Assembly (NCBI GenBank): GCA_905331475.1
Contig: CAJNYU010001258.1
Location: 69,343 to 133,342 of the forward strand
Length of the DNA: 64,000 bases
Direction of reading: 5' to 3'
From: Rotaria socialis
Taxonomy: Eukaryota; Rotifera; Eurotatoria; Philodinida; Philodinidae
The number at the start of each line of letters is the position of its first letter. Position 1 is the stretch's first letter. Of this stretch, positions 1 through 11,166 are shown one piece after another. The notes under the pieces are model-generated. The model was given only the letters and a program-made list of their open reading frames with translations, was not told the DNA's origin and ran no database searches. The translations under genes were made by a program, and so were the position numbers.

Positions 1-276
1 TCATGAGTAGTTCAAAATATTTTCAAGTCAAGTCAATTTGAGTCATAATTCATTCAAAAAATCATCAGGTGAAGTCATTTTTTGACTTGACTTGCCCATC
101 TTTGATTTATTATTTGTATTTTTCTTCTACATTTCAAATTAGAGTTCAAAAATTCAATTAATAAAAGTTCTCTATGCATATAATTTTTGACTTGACTTGA
201 ATTTCTCTGTACGACTTGTTGCAAGTCAAGTCAAGTCATTCTGAAAATTTTCAAGCCAAGTCGTGGCCCATCACTG
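1..276. repeat. Right part of an hAT-type non-autonomous element saturated with GACTTGACTTG motif
   Basis: The stretch is packed with the motif AAGTCAAGTC and its complement in both orientations. It ends at 276 with CCCATCACTG, whose complement CAGTGATGGG resembles hAT terminal repeats (CAGNGNTGGGC). The left end lies outside the window, so the target duplication cannot be tested; ACTTGCTT (277-284) would be its right copy. A second internal terminus-like CTTGCCCATC near 90 suggests nesting. Confidence 0.6.
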
Positions 277-803
277 ACTTGCTTATCTCTGCTACGAAGC
301 GTTGATTTACTTCTACTTTGTTAATTAATGTATCTATCTGTCTAGTTGATACGTTGTTATGCAATTTGAAGAAGAACAGATAAGAAACGTGGTATAAATT
401 TTAAAAAGAACTCAAGTTTTGTCTGTGATTAACATGTAGATATATCATGGTTGCCATAATTTTTATTATTATGTTTCTCGTCTTGTATTATTAGGCAGTT
501 TTTGATAAGCAAAATAGTAATATAATAGCTGAATTTAATCCCACAGATTACATCCAAAGTAGCCATCTTACTGAGCTATTCGTTCTACCATTTCAATAGA
601 AACTAACTTACACATATATTTTAAAATTTTATCGATCATAGAAAATTATTTATTGATCTTATAATAGGAATTCTATCAGTTGAGTTATTTTGTAACTGAT
701 ACCTTTTTTATATCAGGAGAAATCAATCGATCTCTATCATAGTCTAAATTCTTATTTATGCTACCTAAAAATAGATTATTTATTTTCCTATACCATCTGC
801 ATC

Positions 804-1241
804 TAGAGGTGTCAGCCGAAGGGTTGAACGGCGACGGCGGGCAACAGTTTTCAATTTTTGAAGATTTCCAGCGGCTCGTTATTTGAATGAGTAATGCCTT
901 CAGCGGCGGCTGCTACAAATTCTTAAAATTTTTTTCACAGCGGCGGCGTCGGCTGATATTTGTGAGTCCTTATGTGGCGGCGACGGCTCAGTTAAAAATT
1001 CACTGACGAAAATTAAAAGAAAAATGTTCGATTCGATCGCATATGTATTGATGTCAGCGGCGGAAAATAACGCTATCAAAAATTTTTATCTCTTGCAGCG
1101 GCGCAACGGCTAAACTTGTTTTTTTCGCAGCGGCGGCTACCCCAAAATTCTTAAAATTACTACTAATTTGGTGGTTGCGGTGGCTGATATTATTGAAAAA
1201 TCGGCTGCTGCGGCGGTTCAGCCGTACGGCTGACACCTCTA
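804..1241. repeat. Short element saturated with GCGGCGGC, inverted termini TAGAGGTGTCAGCC
   Basis: The ends are perfect inverted copies (TAGAGGTGTCAGCCG and CGGCTGACACCTCTA). The interior repeats GGCGGC/CAGCGGCGG with a GC content far above the surrounding DNA. Termini of the TAGAGGTGT type occur in hAT-like elements, but the flanks (TCTGCATC and GTCACGTG) do not match, so no 8-bp target duplication is visible. It looks like a non-autonomous transposon; open frames inside it are shadows of the repeat. Confidence 0.65.
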
Positions 1242-2050
1242 GTCACGTGTAATAATCCTTATCGTTTATATTCATCGAACAATACAATCAAAATGAATGT
1301 TATCGATTAGAAGAGAAATCTGAATACTGATCAGGTTTTCTCCTAATTTAGTACGGCTACCCAGGTGAAAATATCACAAAGCAAAATCATCTGCAGATAC
1401 GAGGGCATTAGGTCACGTTTACCGTGCCAGAAATTGACGAAAGGGTCCACGTTTTTTTTCATCTCAATTCCGTTATAAAAATTCATTTTTGGAAAGAATA
1501 ACTTCTGAAAACGAGCTCAAGACTAAATGTGATTATTTATCAGTTTGTAACTTTAATTGATGCTAAAATTATTTGTAATAAGTTTAAACATTATTCATGT
1601 GTCTGCATACGATCAACAAAATATGCCAATGATAAAAGCAAAATAATACATTATTATCATTTCAATCAGATTGACTGTGTTCTTTTTAGTCTGTAATAGA
1701 AAAGAGAATTTTTAAAAATTTCAACGTCGAATGAAAAATCAGTCGATTTGAGTAAATCGAAGTAAATATATTTGATCTATTTTTATTCTTCTAGTTAGCT
1801 ATAAAAAAAAGCTTCGGAATTCAAATTACGTCTATGATTAAATGAATACTTATTATGCATCTAAAACTAGTTAACATTTAAATGCTTCGCATGTTTCAAA
1901 GCTAGTAATCTTCATTTTCTGTTGACAGGTGTTCTAAGCTTTATATTTTATAGTTAATCATTAAGAACGACTATTGAACGTATGACGACATTTAACCAAC
2001 AAATTAAAACTTTTGGTACTAAAAATATACAATCATATTCCACAGATTTT

Positions 2051-2154
2051 TAGGGGCGTAACCAGAAAAAAATTGTAGGGGGGGATAAGTCGTTGGTCAA
2101 AGCCATGGTAGGGGGGGGGGGGGGGTGACCTTGTTTTTTCATGGGGGGGGGGGN

Positions 2155-2238
<84 letters not shown>

Positions 2239-2263
2239 TGGCCCCCCTCTGGTTACGCCACTA
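2051..2263. repeat. Small hAT-type element with homopolymeric G/C arms
   Basis: The termini are TAGGGGCGTAACCAG and CTGGTTACGCCACTA. They are flanked by AGATTTTT on both sides (about 2044-2051 and 2264-2271), an 8-bp target duplication expected of hAT elements. The interior is long G runs then an N (2154) and more than 100 bases of C. A palindrome of poly-G facing poly-C would collapse in sequencing and assembly, so the true length and content are unknown. Confidence 0.65.
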
Positions 2264-3586
2264 AGATTTTTCTATTCTAAATAGGTTAGAGTGAGATGAT
2301 TCAATTGTCAAAGTTTCTCTTTATAACAAATAAATTGACTAATTATACTAAAACTCTCTTGAATTTGTCATTAGTATTCTAGCTATTAAATAATAATCAG
2401 AAATTTATTCTATGAAATTTCGTTCTCATAATTGTGGAACCTATAATCTTAGTTAATAGTAGCCAAGTAAAAAGAGTCGGTTTCATTTTTCAAACAGATT
2501 TTTGCACAATAGATTGGCATCTCAGTCGGCTTATATTCGTATATTTTTCGAAAGTTTAAAGATTCTTGTGAAAAAAGCCATGTCTTTCTTACAAGAGAAA
2601 TTAAATTTATGAAAATTTACAATTTTAGCATTGACTTTTTAAATTTTCCTGAGTTTTAACTTCTCCTATGACATACTCTACACATAAGCCGCACAGTGTG
2701 ATGTTTTTATATTGTCAGTAGCGTTCAGAACATCACACACGTGTGTGCCACAATATATATGTGATGATGATTACTTTCTCTTAGTTCGCCGAGGTCAACC
2801 ATATATAGTGCATTTATTGTCTCTCTATACAATTTGAAAGATAGTCCCATAAGATAAGAGTGTAAATCTACTTTTGTAAAATATAGCCAGCCTTTCTTTA
2901 TCGTGCTGATTTTCACATGCTATTGAAAAATAATTAAAATTCTGTTTACTCGATTTCACTGATTCAATTGATCGTCTTTATAAATTAATGCCAAAATACA
3001 CTGAATTCAATCAAAACTAGATGAACAAAATAAATAGATAAAGAAAGATATCAATGTTTAAATGCATTGTATGCAAAACAGTAATAATTAGCATAGTATT
3101 AGTAAAAAATATCGTTTGTTTTCTTTAGACTATTAATAAGCTTTTTTCTAATGATCTTTATTCGATTTAATTTTGTATCATTTATACGGCATGCATGTGT
3201 AAAGTAGTTGAAAATAGATCGCACAAAAATTAATTTTTTATTATTTCTGTAGAAACTGCTACTATACAAATCTAGAACGCTGTAGTAGTGTTTTTATGGT
3301 GTCTAAATATTTTCTGTAGGAGAAACTAGCGTCCTACATATTTGAGACTAATGATTCCTATAAAATATTTTATGGCTGTTGCGAAGCCAGACAATAGAAT
3401 ATCTTTATTAACATAGACTATTGAAGTTTTGATGGCATCAAAGTTTTATTCATGATTCTACATAGAACTCTGCTACATAATGACTTTTAGAAATACTGTG
3501 GATCTGTTTGTGACTAAATTCAAGACAAATTCGCAATCTATATTTCCTTCGGTAGTTTATTTATTAAATGATTTTCTGCTGTTGTA

Positions 3587-4130
3587 TTACCGTTCGGTAG
3601 GGCAAGATTGAAGAAATTCCGATACTGTACATGCACTTTCACAACAAAAATTATAGTATGATTGATCTAATGATTCCGTTGGTTCCTCTTTTGTTTGCCG
3701 TTTTTCGTGTATATTATTATTGTGTGCATGGTCAGCAAGTGAACAAGCTAAATCACGTAGTCGGTAAAATAATTTTGATCCACACATGGCAGGATACGCT
3801 TGATTTAATCGACATTCTTCGACTTTAAACCATTTGCTTTTTATCTTTATTATTTCACCTTCACCTAATGTGTTAGATTGATCATTTAGTTGTATCGAAC
3901 ATAAACCTAACAAAATAAAAGAAGCTATCTAAATTCTTATCAAAACTCTCGTTGAATGTCTTATAAGAGAAATGCAAACCTTGATCAGAAATACGTTGTA
4001 TATATATTGCACCAACACTTTGTATTGTATATTGACTACCATCAATATACTTTTGATTTGAGTTGGAATCAACTGATATGGATCCTATGAATAACCAGCA
4101 AAATGTGAATAAAAGAAGAGTATTAGACAT
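3587..4130 (-). CDS. Insulin-like peptide precursor, two exons
   Basis: Exon 1 is 4130-3980 and exon 2 is 3906-3587. The 73-nt intron 3979-3907 starts GTTTGC and ends TTGTTAG, and the phases agree, giving 156 residues. A hydrophobic signal peptide covers residues 1-20. The C-terminus carries the insulin A-chain signature: C138-C139, three residues, C143, eight residues, C152. A B-chain-like segment has C92-G93 and C105, with 12 rather than the usual 11 residues between the cysteines. A Lys-Arg site (119-120) lies in the connecting peptide. Two further cysteines (53 and 82) precede the B core and could form an extra disulfide. Known of the family: B and A chains are excised and disulfide-linked into a secreted hormone acting on receptor tyrosine kinases or relaxin-type GPCRs. 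Start chosen as the ATG directly before the signal peptide. Subfamily is not assignable. Confidence 0.85.
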
Positions 4131-7100
4131 GTTAAACGTCCTTGATTCTGTTCGTAATAGAAATGATAAGAATTAAAAATGATGATCGAGTAGTGATGTG
4201 AAAACTACTACTATTAATTACATCAAGAAAAATGCCATAGAAAAAGAAAACCATCAACACTATTAAAAGAACAACGCCTATGTGGATGGTTAAGAATATA
4301 AAAAGAAAGAACCAATTGCGATGATATTTTACGCTCATGAAAGTCAAAGATTCATTTTTATTAACATGAACAGGATTCATTCAATAAGAATGATTATCAC
4401 ATACGACGTTAAATTATTAAATTATGTTTAAGTAATAGATAAAATTACTAAAAATTTCGTTTCTCAAAAGAAAATTTTATTCTATTCGGATTCATTCGCT
4501 TGATAATAACGAATCTTTTTTGGTGTCAAAATTCTAAATTATTCTATTCACACATCGTGTCAATATAAATAATTAAATTTGCAATAAAACTAAAACAGAA
4601 GATAATAATATTATTGAAGATTCAATGTATCCCAAAAGAATTTCATGATATTATTTTGTGTTTTCCCATTAAGTGTCCAATTCAGTTGAGATATATTAGT
4701 TTTTAATAATTAACAAAGTTATGCATGCCATTACTTCGAATAATATTGGTATGACAAGTGCATAATTACCAAATAAACGATGAAACAAGATGATACTTTA
4801 TGGATCATATATTTTTACTTAAATACTATAAAAGCCTACTTCTATAATTACTTGATATCGGTTAAACAAAAACAAAGTTATATCTATCGAATAATCTGGC
4901 CTCGGATTGCAAGTTTTTGAAAATGTAGGAATTAGCACAGGATCAAACTTTTTAAAAATACAGGAAAAGGTGTAAAAAAATCAGAAAAAATAGGATATCG
5001 AAAATTTGCTGTTTATATTCGAATTAAACGTTGTTTTAAACTTTTCCTGCATCAACTTAACATATTCACGAAATTTTTGTCAATATTTCATTTTAATTCT
5101 TTCTTAAATCAAATTAAATGAGTCAGACACAATTAAATTCAATCGAAATATGTTTATTTACATATTAATAAACTAATACAAAATAAATCAGGGTGTGGAT
5201 AATGGTTTGTATTGTGTTTATACTCACATCAACCTACACTCACAGCGAGTATGAAAATTTTCAAAACTCGCATTTTGAATTTTTTAACCAAGAAATGTTT
5301 TCAAAAAATATCAATGACAGATCGTTGCTTGTAGAATTTCAGTCTCTACAAGCTGGCCTATTTTGTTTTGACTTTCGTAGTTAAGGACAATGTAAACTCT
5401 TATACACTTTCTAACTCAATTTACCGTTTACGAGCTTCCATACACAGATTTATCAATTTCGTTTTTGTGTATAACGATTAGTTACAAAGAAAAGACTATT
5501 ACTAATAAAGATCAAGTAACTCTGAGCATGTTAAGTGCATCAAAATTGGTGAAGAAAAACTGTACCTCAGCGTTACTAAAAAAGTCACGTTGTTTTCTTA
5601 CACTTTTTATCTAAGCAAAAATAACTTGGAGAAAGCGATTTTAGTGTTTTAAAGCCTGGTCAAAAAGCACTACAAAACTAACTCGAGAAGTGTTTCATTT
5701 GGAGAAATAGTTGCAGAAGAAACTGCAGCTTATTAGTGGCCCTGAAGAAAAAAGGTCTTTTTATGTCACAATCAAGCAACCGAAACTCCTCTCTATAGCC
5801 AAGAGACTTAATCCAAAAATGGTCATTTTATGGCATAAACATATCATGACAAGTTTCATCAAATCACGTTTGAACGAACTTTCTTACTCGCACAATTTTC
5901 AAGATAATGAAAAACAAAGTATGTCAAAAAAGGTCACAGCGTTACGCTTGAACAAAACCATTTACGTAACGGCATATGATAGACAACAATAAAAGCTTTT
6001 AAAAAACATACAACTATGTATAAAGACTATTTTACTTTGTTTGAATATCTTTACTTAAAATAGTCAGTTATTTTCATTTAGTCCGTTTGATAATGTGAAA
6101 AGAAATTGTAAATAAAATCGAGTCCCTTTCAAAAAAATTATAAGACTACAAAAGAATCAATAATTATCGAATAGATCTGTTTAAAAATACGAAAATTATA
6201 CCAAAACAAGAGAGTTTTTAGCAATTCTCTACTTTTTTTTCATTTTTATAGGAAATACAGGAAAATTCATCGAAATATAGGAGAAAAAATAGGAATTTTT
6301 TTAAATATAGGAAATATAGGACGAATCCGAGGTCAGATCGAATATCAAATAATTCGTCGTAGCTCTATAAAAAAGAAACCGGCAACAAGAAAAGAGAGCA
6401 AAATCATTTTATTACACCAACTTATTGAATAATTCATTGTCCCTGATCGGACAATATTTGCAACTGTTTTTAAACATTTCATTGCTAATTATACTCTCTT
6501 AGTAAATTTGAAACGATCTATTTAACAGCAATGTAGATTAAATGTTGCTCCGATAATTCGGTAAAATAATTAAATTGAGTTTTTAACAGTTTTATTTTTA
6601 GCACAAACAGAAAAGTTAAAATTTAAAACTATTCTCTTGTTTTTATACGATAATAATCTAGCTATATTGATATTCTGTATTTTTATTTGTTTCAAAGATA
6701 AGCGCAATTTCACTTATTCAATGTAGCAATAATATTTAGTTTGATTAATTGAAAAGCTTCAGAAGTGTTTTTTTCTCAACTCGTGATTATATACCCAGGG
6801 GGAAAAGCGTATTTCTGTATGTCTACATATTTCTGAGTATTTCTGAGTATTTCTACGTATTTCTATGTATTTTGATGTATTTTACAATTTTGTATTCCAC
6901 GTACGTACGTCTCATTTTCATAATCTTATTGGTTAAGAAATGAAACAAACATAATTATTCTTGGGAAAATTGCGTCATTTAAAAGTTGTTAGTTCAACTA
7001 AATTCGTTTGATATTTCTGTTTTATTTAAAATAAATAAATAAATAAATAATAGATTCATATCGATTGTAGCGTTCCTATCGTATTGTTTATTATATTCTC

Positions 7101-7167
7101 AACAAGACTGACTATCTCTTGTTCTGTCAGTGAATTTTTTTATTTTTTTATTGAGAAAAATAACAAA
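4131..7167. other. Intergenic with one 1.4-kb transposon
   Basis: A hydrophobic open frame just upstream of the insulin-like gene (4380-4132) shows no family features and no splice link to it, so I leave it uncalled. The hAT-like element at 4894-6336 fills much of the interval. A TATTTCTGAG/TACGTATTTC minisatellite-like patch lies at 6815-6880 and an AAAT microsatellite at 7025-7050. The last ~100 bases are the 5' leader of the kinase gene. Confidence 0.55.
4894..6336. mobile_element. hAT-like non-autonomous element, 1.44 kb, 8-bp flanking direct repeat
   Basis: The ends are inverted: ATCTGGCCTCGGATT at the left and AATCCGAGGTCAG at the right. The direct repeat ATCGAATA flanks both sides (4886-4893 and 6337-6344). 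Sub-terminal DNA on each side repeats ATAGGAAATA/TACAGGAAAA. One 93-codon frame (5711-5992) inside could be a coding remnant, but I recognise no transposase motif. The ends differ by two bases, so the exact left boundary is approximate. Confidence 0.65.
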
Positions 7168-9658
7168 ATGCCAAGAGGTGAATCGACATCAGCTGGTAAA
7201 AATAAATTACGTCTAACTTTACCACAGGTACCAAAAGAGTTCGTGGAAAACAGTGACAATGAAAATGGGTATGATAAATATTTAAATCAAAAGGAAATAC
7301 AATTTAACCATTTATTTATTTGGATTTGAGTATCCTCGATGTATGTATCGAATCTTTAGAAAAAGACTTGGAACAACTTGATTGCACCGATAAACAAAAA
7401 GATCGGATGGAAGAATTTTTCAATTCAAAACGTGCTATTGGAGAATTAAAACATGATGATCTTGTCAATATATGTGAATTAGGCCAAGGAAATGGAGGTA
7501 TTGTTTGGAAAATTCGTCATAAACTAACAGATAAGATAATGGCCAGAAAGGTGTGTTGGTTAAAGTTCTATTTTCCTACTTTTATTAGATTTTTTATTTT
7601 AAGTAATAAAACTAAGAAACCGATAAAAATGTTAGAAAATTTTTCATTTGCTTGTTTTATTTTAATTGAGCTATTCTAGATCGTTAATATTTGAAACTTC
7701 CTAAAAATGTTCTCGTTGTTAAAGCTCACGTCATTTATTGATTTGATTTATACATTTTAAATTTCTCATAATTTTGAAATCACAATTAAAAACGACGTAG
7801 TCGATGACTTTATTAATATGTTTAAATACTCACCGCGTATTAGCCAAACCATTAAAGAATTAAAAATGTCCTGTGACTTTCGATAGAAATGTGTACAGTA
7901 CTTAGATTTTTATATGTGAAATCGACATCGGTAGATATGAATGGTTCCTTTAATTGAATCGCTACGCTACTTGTTTAGTATTGTACGTTTACGAATATTG
8001 ATGATCATTGGTGTAATTGGTGTCAATGGTTTTGGAATTCTCTTTCACCGAAAAAGGTAGACTTATTGCATGGCTCGAAAAAAACAAATTCGAAAATTAT
8101 CCGCTCACTTCTTATTATTTGTTATCCGATTAATAATTGAATACAAAATGTATTGTAACATTTCATTTTAGGGAATCTACTTAGAAGTTAAACCAGCAGT
8201 GAAAAATCAAATCGTTCGAGAACTTAAAGTAAATTAGTTTTTTCTTTTTGTTTGACCAGAATTTTTTGTATAATCAATATTTAGGTACTTGATCGATGCA
8301 ATTCACCCTATATTGTTGGATTTTATGGAACGTTTGCAGCTGAAGGTCAAATTAATATTTGCATGGAATATATGGTAAATAGAACCATGTGCATAAAATT
8401 CAAGCACAAGTTTAAGAAAACTTTTCTATGTAACAGAATCATTTAAGAGCTAGTAAAATCATAGTTAACTTTCTATTCTTGATAAATCGGTGGTAATAAG
8501 AAAATAGAGTAATATGCAAATAATGTTTTTTTCTTTCAGGACGGTGGTTCATTAGATTTAATTTTGAAGAAAGTCATGCGAATTCCAGAACATATTCTTG
8601 GTAAAATTACTGTTGCTGTAAGTCATTTCTAAGAATCAATAAAAAAATCCAATCAAACATTTAAGGTTCTTCGTGGTTTAAGTTATTTGAGAGAACATCA
8701 TCGAATTATGCATCGAGGTTAGTTTTTCTTTGTATTTCTTTCTTTTTTTTTTTGTTTACATCATTTATAAATTCAGATATTAAACCATCAAATATTCTTG
8801 TTAATCATCAGGGTAATTTATTTGATCAAATATTTGTTTTGTTTTGAAATGTTTTAGTTTAAATAGGAGAAATAAAATTATGTGATTTTGGTGTTAGCGC
8901 ACAACTAATTGATTCAACATTACAAACATTTATTGGTACCCGTTCGTATATGTCTGTGAGTCATACATCTTTCTTTTTAATTTCCTCAATGTAAATTAAA
9001 ATATTTCACTGAATAGCCTGAAAGACTTGAAGGCGCTCATTATGGAATAATGAGTGATATATGGTCGTTAGGCCTTTCACTTGTTGAAATGGCTCTTGGT
9101 CGATATCCGATTCCACCACCATCAATAGAAGATATTGATAGATTATTTGACGTAGATCCCGACGGAAATCAATCAAGACCAGAAGGTTAGCTTTCAAAGA
9201 AAATTTTCTCTTCATTTTTCTTCTTGAAAACTTTTAGGATACGGATGTTATAAAGTTTTAGCAATATTTGAATTGATGGAATGGATTGTTAATGAAGCAC
9301 CACCATCATTGCCAGAAAAACATTTTTCTCCTGACTTTTGTGATTTTATTGATCGTTGGTAAACTAACTATTAAAAGTGCTTTTTTAAAATTTTATTTAG
9401 TTTTTTTCTGATTTAAATTTTAGTTTAAAAAAAAGCACAACAGAAAGAGCTGATTTAAATACACTTTTGGTATGAAAAAAAGAAAAAAACACTATTGATT
9501 TAACTTTTTAATATAATTTAACTTAGCATCATCCATTTTATAAACGATATGCAACAGAGAGTGATAATCAAGATGTTTCTCTGTGGATAGAGCAAGTACA
9601 CCAAAAAGATCAAAGCCTAACAAACGATAATGATAACAACCAATATGGTAGAAGTTAA
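7168..9658 (+). CDS. MAP2K1/2-like: MAP kinase kinase, MEK1/2 type, 12 exons
   Basis: Exons: 7168-7268, 7331-7550, 8172-8228, 8285-8374, 8540-8617, 8666-8717, 8777-8812, 8867-8955, 9017-9185, 9238-9358, 9424-9469, 9527-9658. All introns are GT..AG and all phases close, giving 396 residues (human MEK1 has 393). It is the dual-specificity kinase that phosphorylates ERK downstream of RAF, in the cytosol. Visible features: glycine loop GQGNGG; catalytic lysine in MARK (K107); HRDIKPSN with D200; DFG at 218-220; MEK-specific [17 protein letters not shown]; and a proline-rich segment typical of MEK1/2. The activation loop reads IDSTLQTF, so the RAF site equivalent to S218 is kept (S228) and that of S222 is threonine (T232). 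The N-terminal exons include the basic/hydrophobic region preceding the kinase domain. Intron 2 (7551-8171) is unusually long; the others are mostly 50-90 nt, with intron 4 about 165. Confidence 0.95.
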
Positions 9659-10033
9659 TTCAAACTTAAACAGAATATTGAGTCAGATGTGTAATGATCG
9701 TTGTCGACACGAAAGCCTTAATAAGCACCTTTTTTTTCTTTTTACAGATTTGTTTTTAGTTTGCTTCAGTAAAATCGAAAGTTTGCAAGTGTATGCTTTG
9801 TATGTAAACAGTGATTCATATATGCGATTTTTTCATCAACTTAACATTGTGTCTTTTGTCATTCTGCAATGATTATGGTTATATTTTACAATAGATGACT
9901 GTGCTTTTTATTTTATTAAAAAAAGAAGAAACGAACCAGATTAATGATACTCATTCTTCTACTGTTACTATTTCTAAAATATATCTTTTGAAAAATGCCT
10001 TTTATTGCTTCTTTTCTTAGAGATGGTTTCATA

Positions 10034-10094
10034 ATGTCGAATACAGATGATGATAGAACTCCAGAAGAAAGGCGACCTTTGCAAACACTGGATA
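10034..10094 (+). other. Possible orphan first coding exon
   Basis: TTTTCTTAG at 10020 resembles a 3' splice site. It is followed by ATG at 10034, 20 acidic/polar codons (MSNTDDDRTPEERRPLQTLD) and a consensus donor GTGAGTA at 10095. No matching downstream exon is found on the plus strand before the permease gene. It may be a remnant of a lost gene, or chance. Confidence 0.25.
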
Positions 10095-10443
10095 GTGAGT
10101 ACAGTAAAACGCATTAGGAGTGCCATGTATTCTTTTATTAACATTGACTTCTTTCAACAAAACGTGTGTACACTGAAAAAGGGTTAGGCGGTATTTTACT
10201 ACGCTTTAAAATGTTTTGTTCGCACAAATGAAACGTTAAAAGAGTTTAGTATCATGTAGACTTTCGTGTGAAACCTGAGGGTGGGTGTTGCCAAGAGTGC
10301 CGTTCTCAGTCTGGGCGTCAGCGTGGGTGTGGATCTAAGTCTATCGCACCGGGCACCTTTCTGACGATGCACGGTTTGATTTGTCAATGGATACTCGCTA
10401 CGATTCTACACCACCCTCCAAAAAACTATCATAGCACGGTTAA

Positions 10444-10625
10444 CCTATAAATACGGAATCATATGGAATTCAATGGAATTTGAGTTTGGCCAAAATCCTA
10501 AAAATCCCTGCAGTTTCTATTGAATGTAATTCCGTTGAGCTCCTGTTAGACCTAATTCCGGAAATTTCGCACCGTAAATGTAGGAATTAGATGGAATTGG
10601 TTCCGTAATGTTGAACATTGACGAA
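10444..10625. repeat. GGAATT-saturated short repeat island
   Basis: The motif (T)GGAATT and its complement AATTCC recur about ten times in both orientations over 180 bases, starting TACGGAATCATATGG and ending GGTTCCGTAATG. The ends are themselves roughly inverted (TACGGAA and TTCCGTA). It looks like one more small motif-saturated element. Confidence 0.5.
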
Positions 10626-10935
10626 TAGGAGGTATTCTCTATTTCTATCGTAAACGGTCGTTAATACATCGTATGGTCATCGTTCACCACCACAAACGAC
10701 GCCATAACGCCCTTCGTTTTGACGGACTAGATAGATCCAAAAACAAGCTATCTGAATAGGCCTTTAGCAGAGACGAAACACATCATGGTTGGCACAAAAC
10801 ACAACCGCACCCACACCCTCAAGATATTAAGCTCCTGGCAAGTGTCTGGATCTAGATTTTTATAAATTTCGCTGTAGAAATATGATAATATTTTCAAGAT
10901 TGGGGGCTCTTATAACACCTTCCGACCCTCTCTGT

Positions 10936-11079
10936 GGGTGTGAGTGCTGGTGCTGTGTCTAGTACACCACAAAAAAAATCGTAGAATACTAAGCCCTTTT
11001 TCGGAGCGTTTAAGTATTCTACGATTTGCTTTTACAGTGTATGATTAGCTCCACGTCCACGCCCATACACCCACATCAT
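10936..11079. repeat. GT-rich telomere-like hairpin split by a 75-bp TA-flanked element
   Basis: The left arm is GTGGGTGTGAGTGCTGGTG; the right arm is CCACGTCCACGCCCATACAC. Between them, 10965-11039 is a perfect short palindrome-ended element (ATCGTAGAATACT and its complement) starting CACC and ending AGTG, with TA on both sides (10963-10964, 11040-11041). The order shows that the hairpin was already present when the small element inserted. Confidence 0.6.
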
Positions 11080-11166
11080 AACCACGAATTAGTTATGTAA
11101 TGCCAATAGTTTATCTCAAAATAAAACTCTTTTAATGCACTGGTAATTATAAGACACACGCTTTAT

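Larger units (their letters stand above)
277..3586. other. Intergenic, AT-rich, with two small elements
   Basis: No coding exon is supported here; open frames are short and lack family features. It holds the GCGGCGG-rich element at 804-1241 and the poly-G/poly-C element at 2051-2263, annotated separately. A tRNA-like degenerate stretch near 540-600 (minus) is too decayed to call. Nothing else is seen. Confidence 0.6.
9659..11166. other. Intergenic between kinase and permease, repeat-rich
   Basis: The kinase 3' UTR is followed by a possible orphan exon (10034-10094). Then come a GT/AC-rich patch (about 10275-10420), a GGAATT-saturated patch (10444-10625), a solitary CACCCACACCCTC run (10808-10823) and a GT hairpin with a nested element (10936-11079). 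No further coding sequence is supported. Confidence 0.5.

Noticed and set aside
540..600. Minus-strand tRNA-like stretch (TAGCTCAGTAAGATGGC and GTGGGATTAAATTC)
   Set aside because: The T arm and B box are too degenerate and the acceptor stem does not pair; at most an old SINE trace.
4132..4380. Hydrophobic 82-codon frame upstream of the insulin-like gene
   Set aside because: No family features and no in-phase splice to the next gene; composition fits AT-rich non-coding DNA.
5711..5992. 93-codon frame inside the hAT-like element
   Set aside because: No transposase motif; left as possible remnant only.
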